The notes beneath the pieces are model-generated. The model was not told the origin of the DNA and did not search any database. It was given only the letters and a program-made list of their open reading frames with translations. Positions 63,785-64,000 of a stretch of 64,000 bases of DNA are shown piece after piece (position 1 is the stretch's first letter; the number at the start of each line of letters is the position of its first letter). The position numbers were made by a program, and so were the translations under genes. Source of the stretch: Bacteroidota bacterium (GTDB lineage: Bacteria > Bacteroidota > Bacteroidia > Bacteroidales > F082); the NCBI GenBank assembly GCA_016845175.1, contig JAERTD010000007.1, positions 36,689 to 100,688 of the forward strand, written 5' to 3'.

Positions 63785-64000
63785 ATGGCAAGTATATTCA
63801 CTAAGATTGTAGCAGGAGATATTCCCTCCTATAAAATTGCCGAAGATGATCGCTTTTATGCCTTTTTGGATATCAATCCCTTGGCTAAGGGACATACTTT
63901 GGTTATACCCAAGAAAGAGATCGATTATATCCTGGATATCGAGGATGAGCTCTACAAATCATTGTTTGCTTTTGCTAAGAAAGTGGGCATTGCCATCGAA
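63785..64000 (+). CDS. HIT-family hydrolase, 5' fragment
   Basis: The first 72 codons, open to the right edge, read MASIFTKIVAGDIPSYKIAE, then FYAFLDINPLAKGHTLVIPKKEID. This is the N-terminal half of the HIT/HINT nucleotide-binding family (usual CIFCKIxxGEIPxxxVYED...FxDIxPxxPxHxLxIPK). The catalytic HxHxH triad lies further on and is outside the window. Members are small cytoplasmic AMP-lysine or dinucleotide hydrolases. It lies 131 bp after greA, a pairing common in Bacteroidota. Confidence 0.9.
   Translation, partial: MASIFTKIVAGDIPSYKIAEDDRFYAFLDINPLAKGHTLVIPKKEIDYILDIEDELYKSLFAFAKKVGIAIE

Noticed and set aside
1..64000. tRNA or rRNA genes
   Set aside because: No cloverleaf with conserved TTCGANTC arm or rRNA-like sequence was noticed by eye in the intergenic gaps; a covariance search would be decisive.

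Overview
The window looks like part of a Bacteroidota chromosome, most plausibly a marine or anaerobic member of the Bacteroidales/Marinilabiliales side. The evidence is a SusC/SusD pair, many proteins with type IX secretion (T9SS) C-terminal sorting domains, a PorW/SprE-type and a PorV-type T9SS protein, Bacteroidota -7 promoter boxes (TAnnTTTG) in front of many genes, and moderate-to-low GC. No tRNA, rRNA, CRISPR array, prophage or insertion sequence was seen. The taxonomic call is inference.

Layout. 1-2428: the 5' end of a GH13 amylase-type lipoprotein, a non-coding stretch with two arrays of tandem 7-bp repeats, two small lipoproteins and a Crp/Fnr regulator. 2463-6427: a nitrosative-stress/nitrite module. 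The hybrid cluster protein gene hcp is divergent from the Crp/Fnr gene, with a perfect 16-bp palindrome between them, and is followed by nrfHA, the ammonifying nitrite reductase. 6565-17000: mixed accessory genes, including T9SS-exported beta-helix/PKD and LamG-like proteins, a thioesterase, a broken CapA gene, a radical SAM/SPASM protein, galactokinase, an isochorismatase-like hydrolase, a sulfotransferase and a lipoprotein beta-propeller.

17198-40522: a beta-glucan utilisation locus. SusC/SusD run leftwards. A Nudix-fold/winged-helix regulator runs rightwards and is followed by a tight run of ten genes: a sodium/solute symporter, cellobiose phosphorylase, GH3, an MFS sugar porter, a GH-A clan hydrolase, a second GH94-like phosphorylase, an HGSNAT-like membrane acyltransferase, GH16, GH9 and a truncated DUF418 protein. 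Outer hydrolases would cut beta-1,3/1,4-glucan, SusCD would import oligomers, periplasmic enzymes would trim them, and inner-membrane transporters would feed cytoplasmic phosphorolysis. Two copies of TAGTGT-N7-ACACATA sit directly downstream of the -7 boxes of susC and of the regulator gene. They look like operators of that regulator and are the best-supported new regulatory observation here.

40470-41789: a break where the DUF418 gene loses its 3' end and runs, out of frame, into the C-terminal part of a large T9SS type-B adhesin. This is a deletion, or a misassembly. 41796-53674: mostly housekeeping genes (PagL-like deacylase, FAD enzyme, YitT, RseP, Dxr, M23 peptidase, PorW/SprE, bactofilin, AtpZ and an AtpI-like protein).

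53781-63068: a three-gene unit of TonB-dependent receptor, 1471-residue secreted protein and PorV-like beta-barrel. Its function is unknown, and it is the best candidate in the window for an undescribed system. 63075-64000: greA, with a terminator-like hairpin between its predicted promoter and its start codon, and the 5' part of a HIT-family gene.
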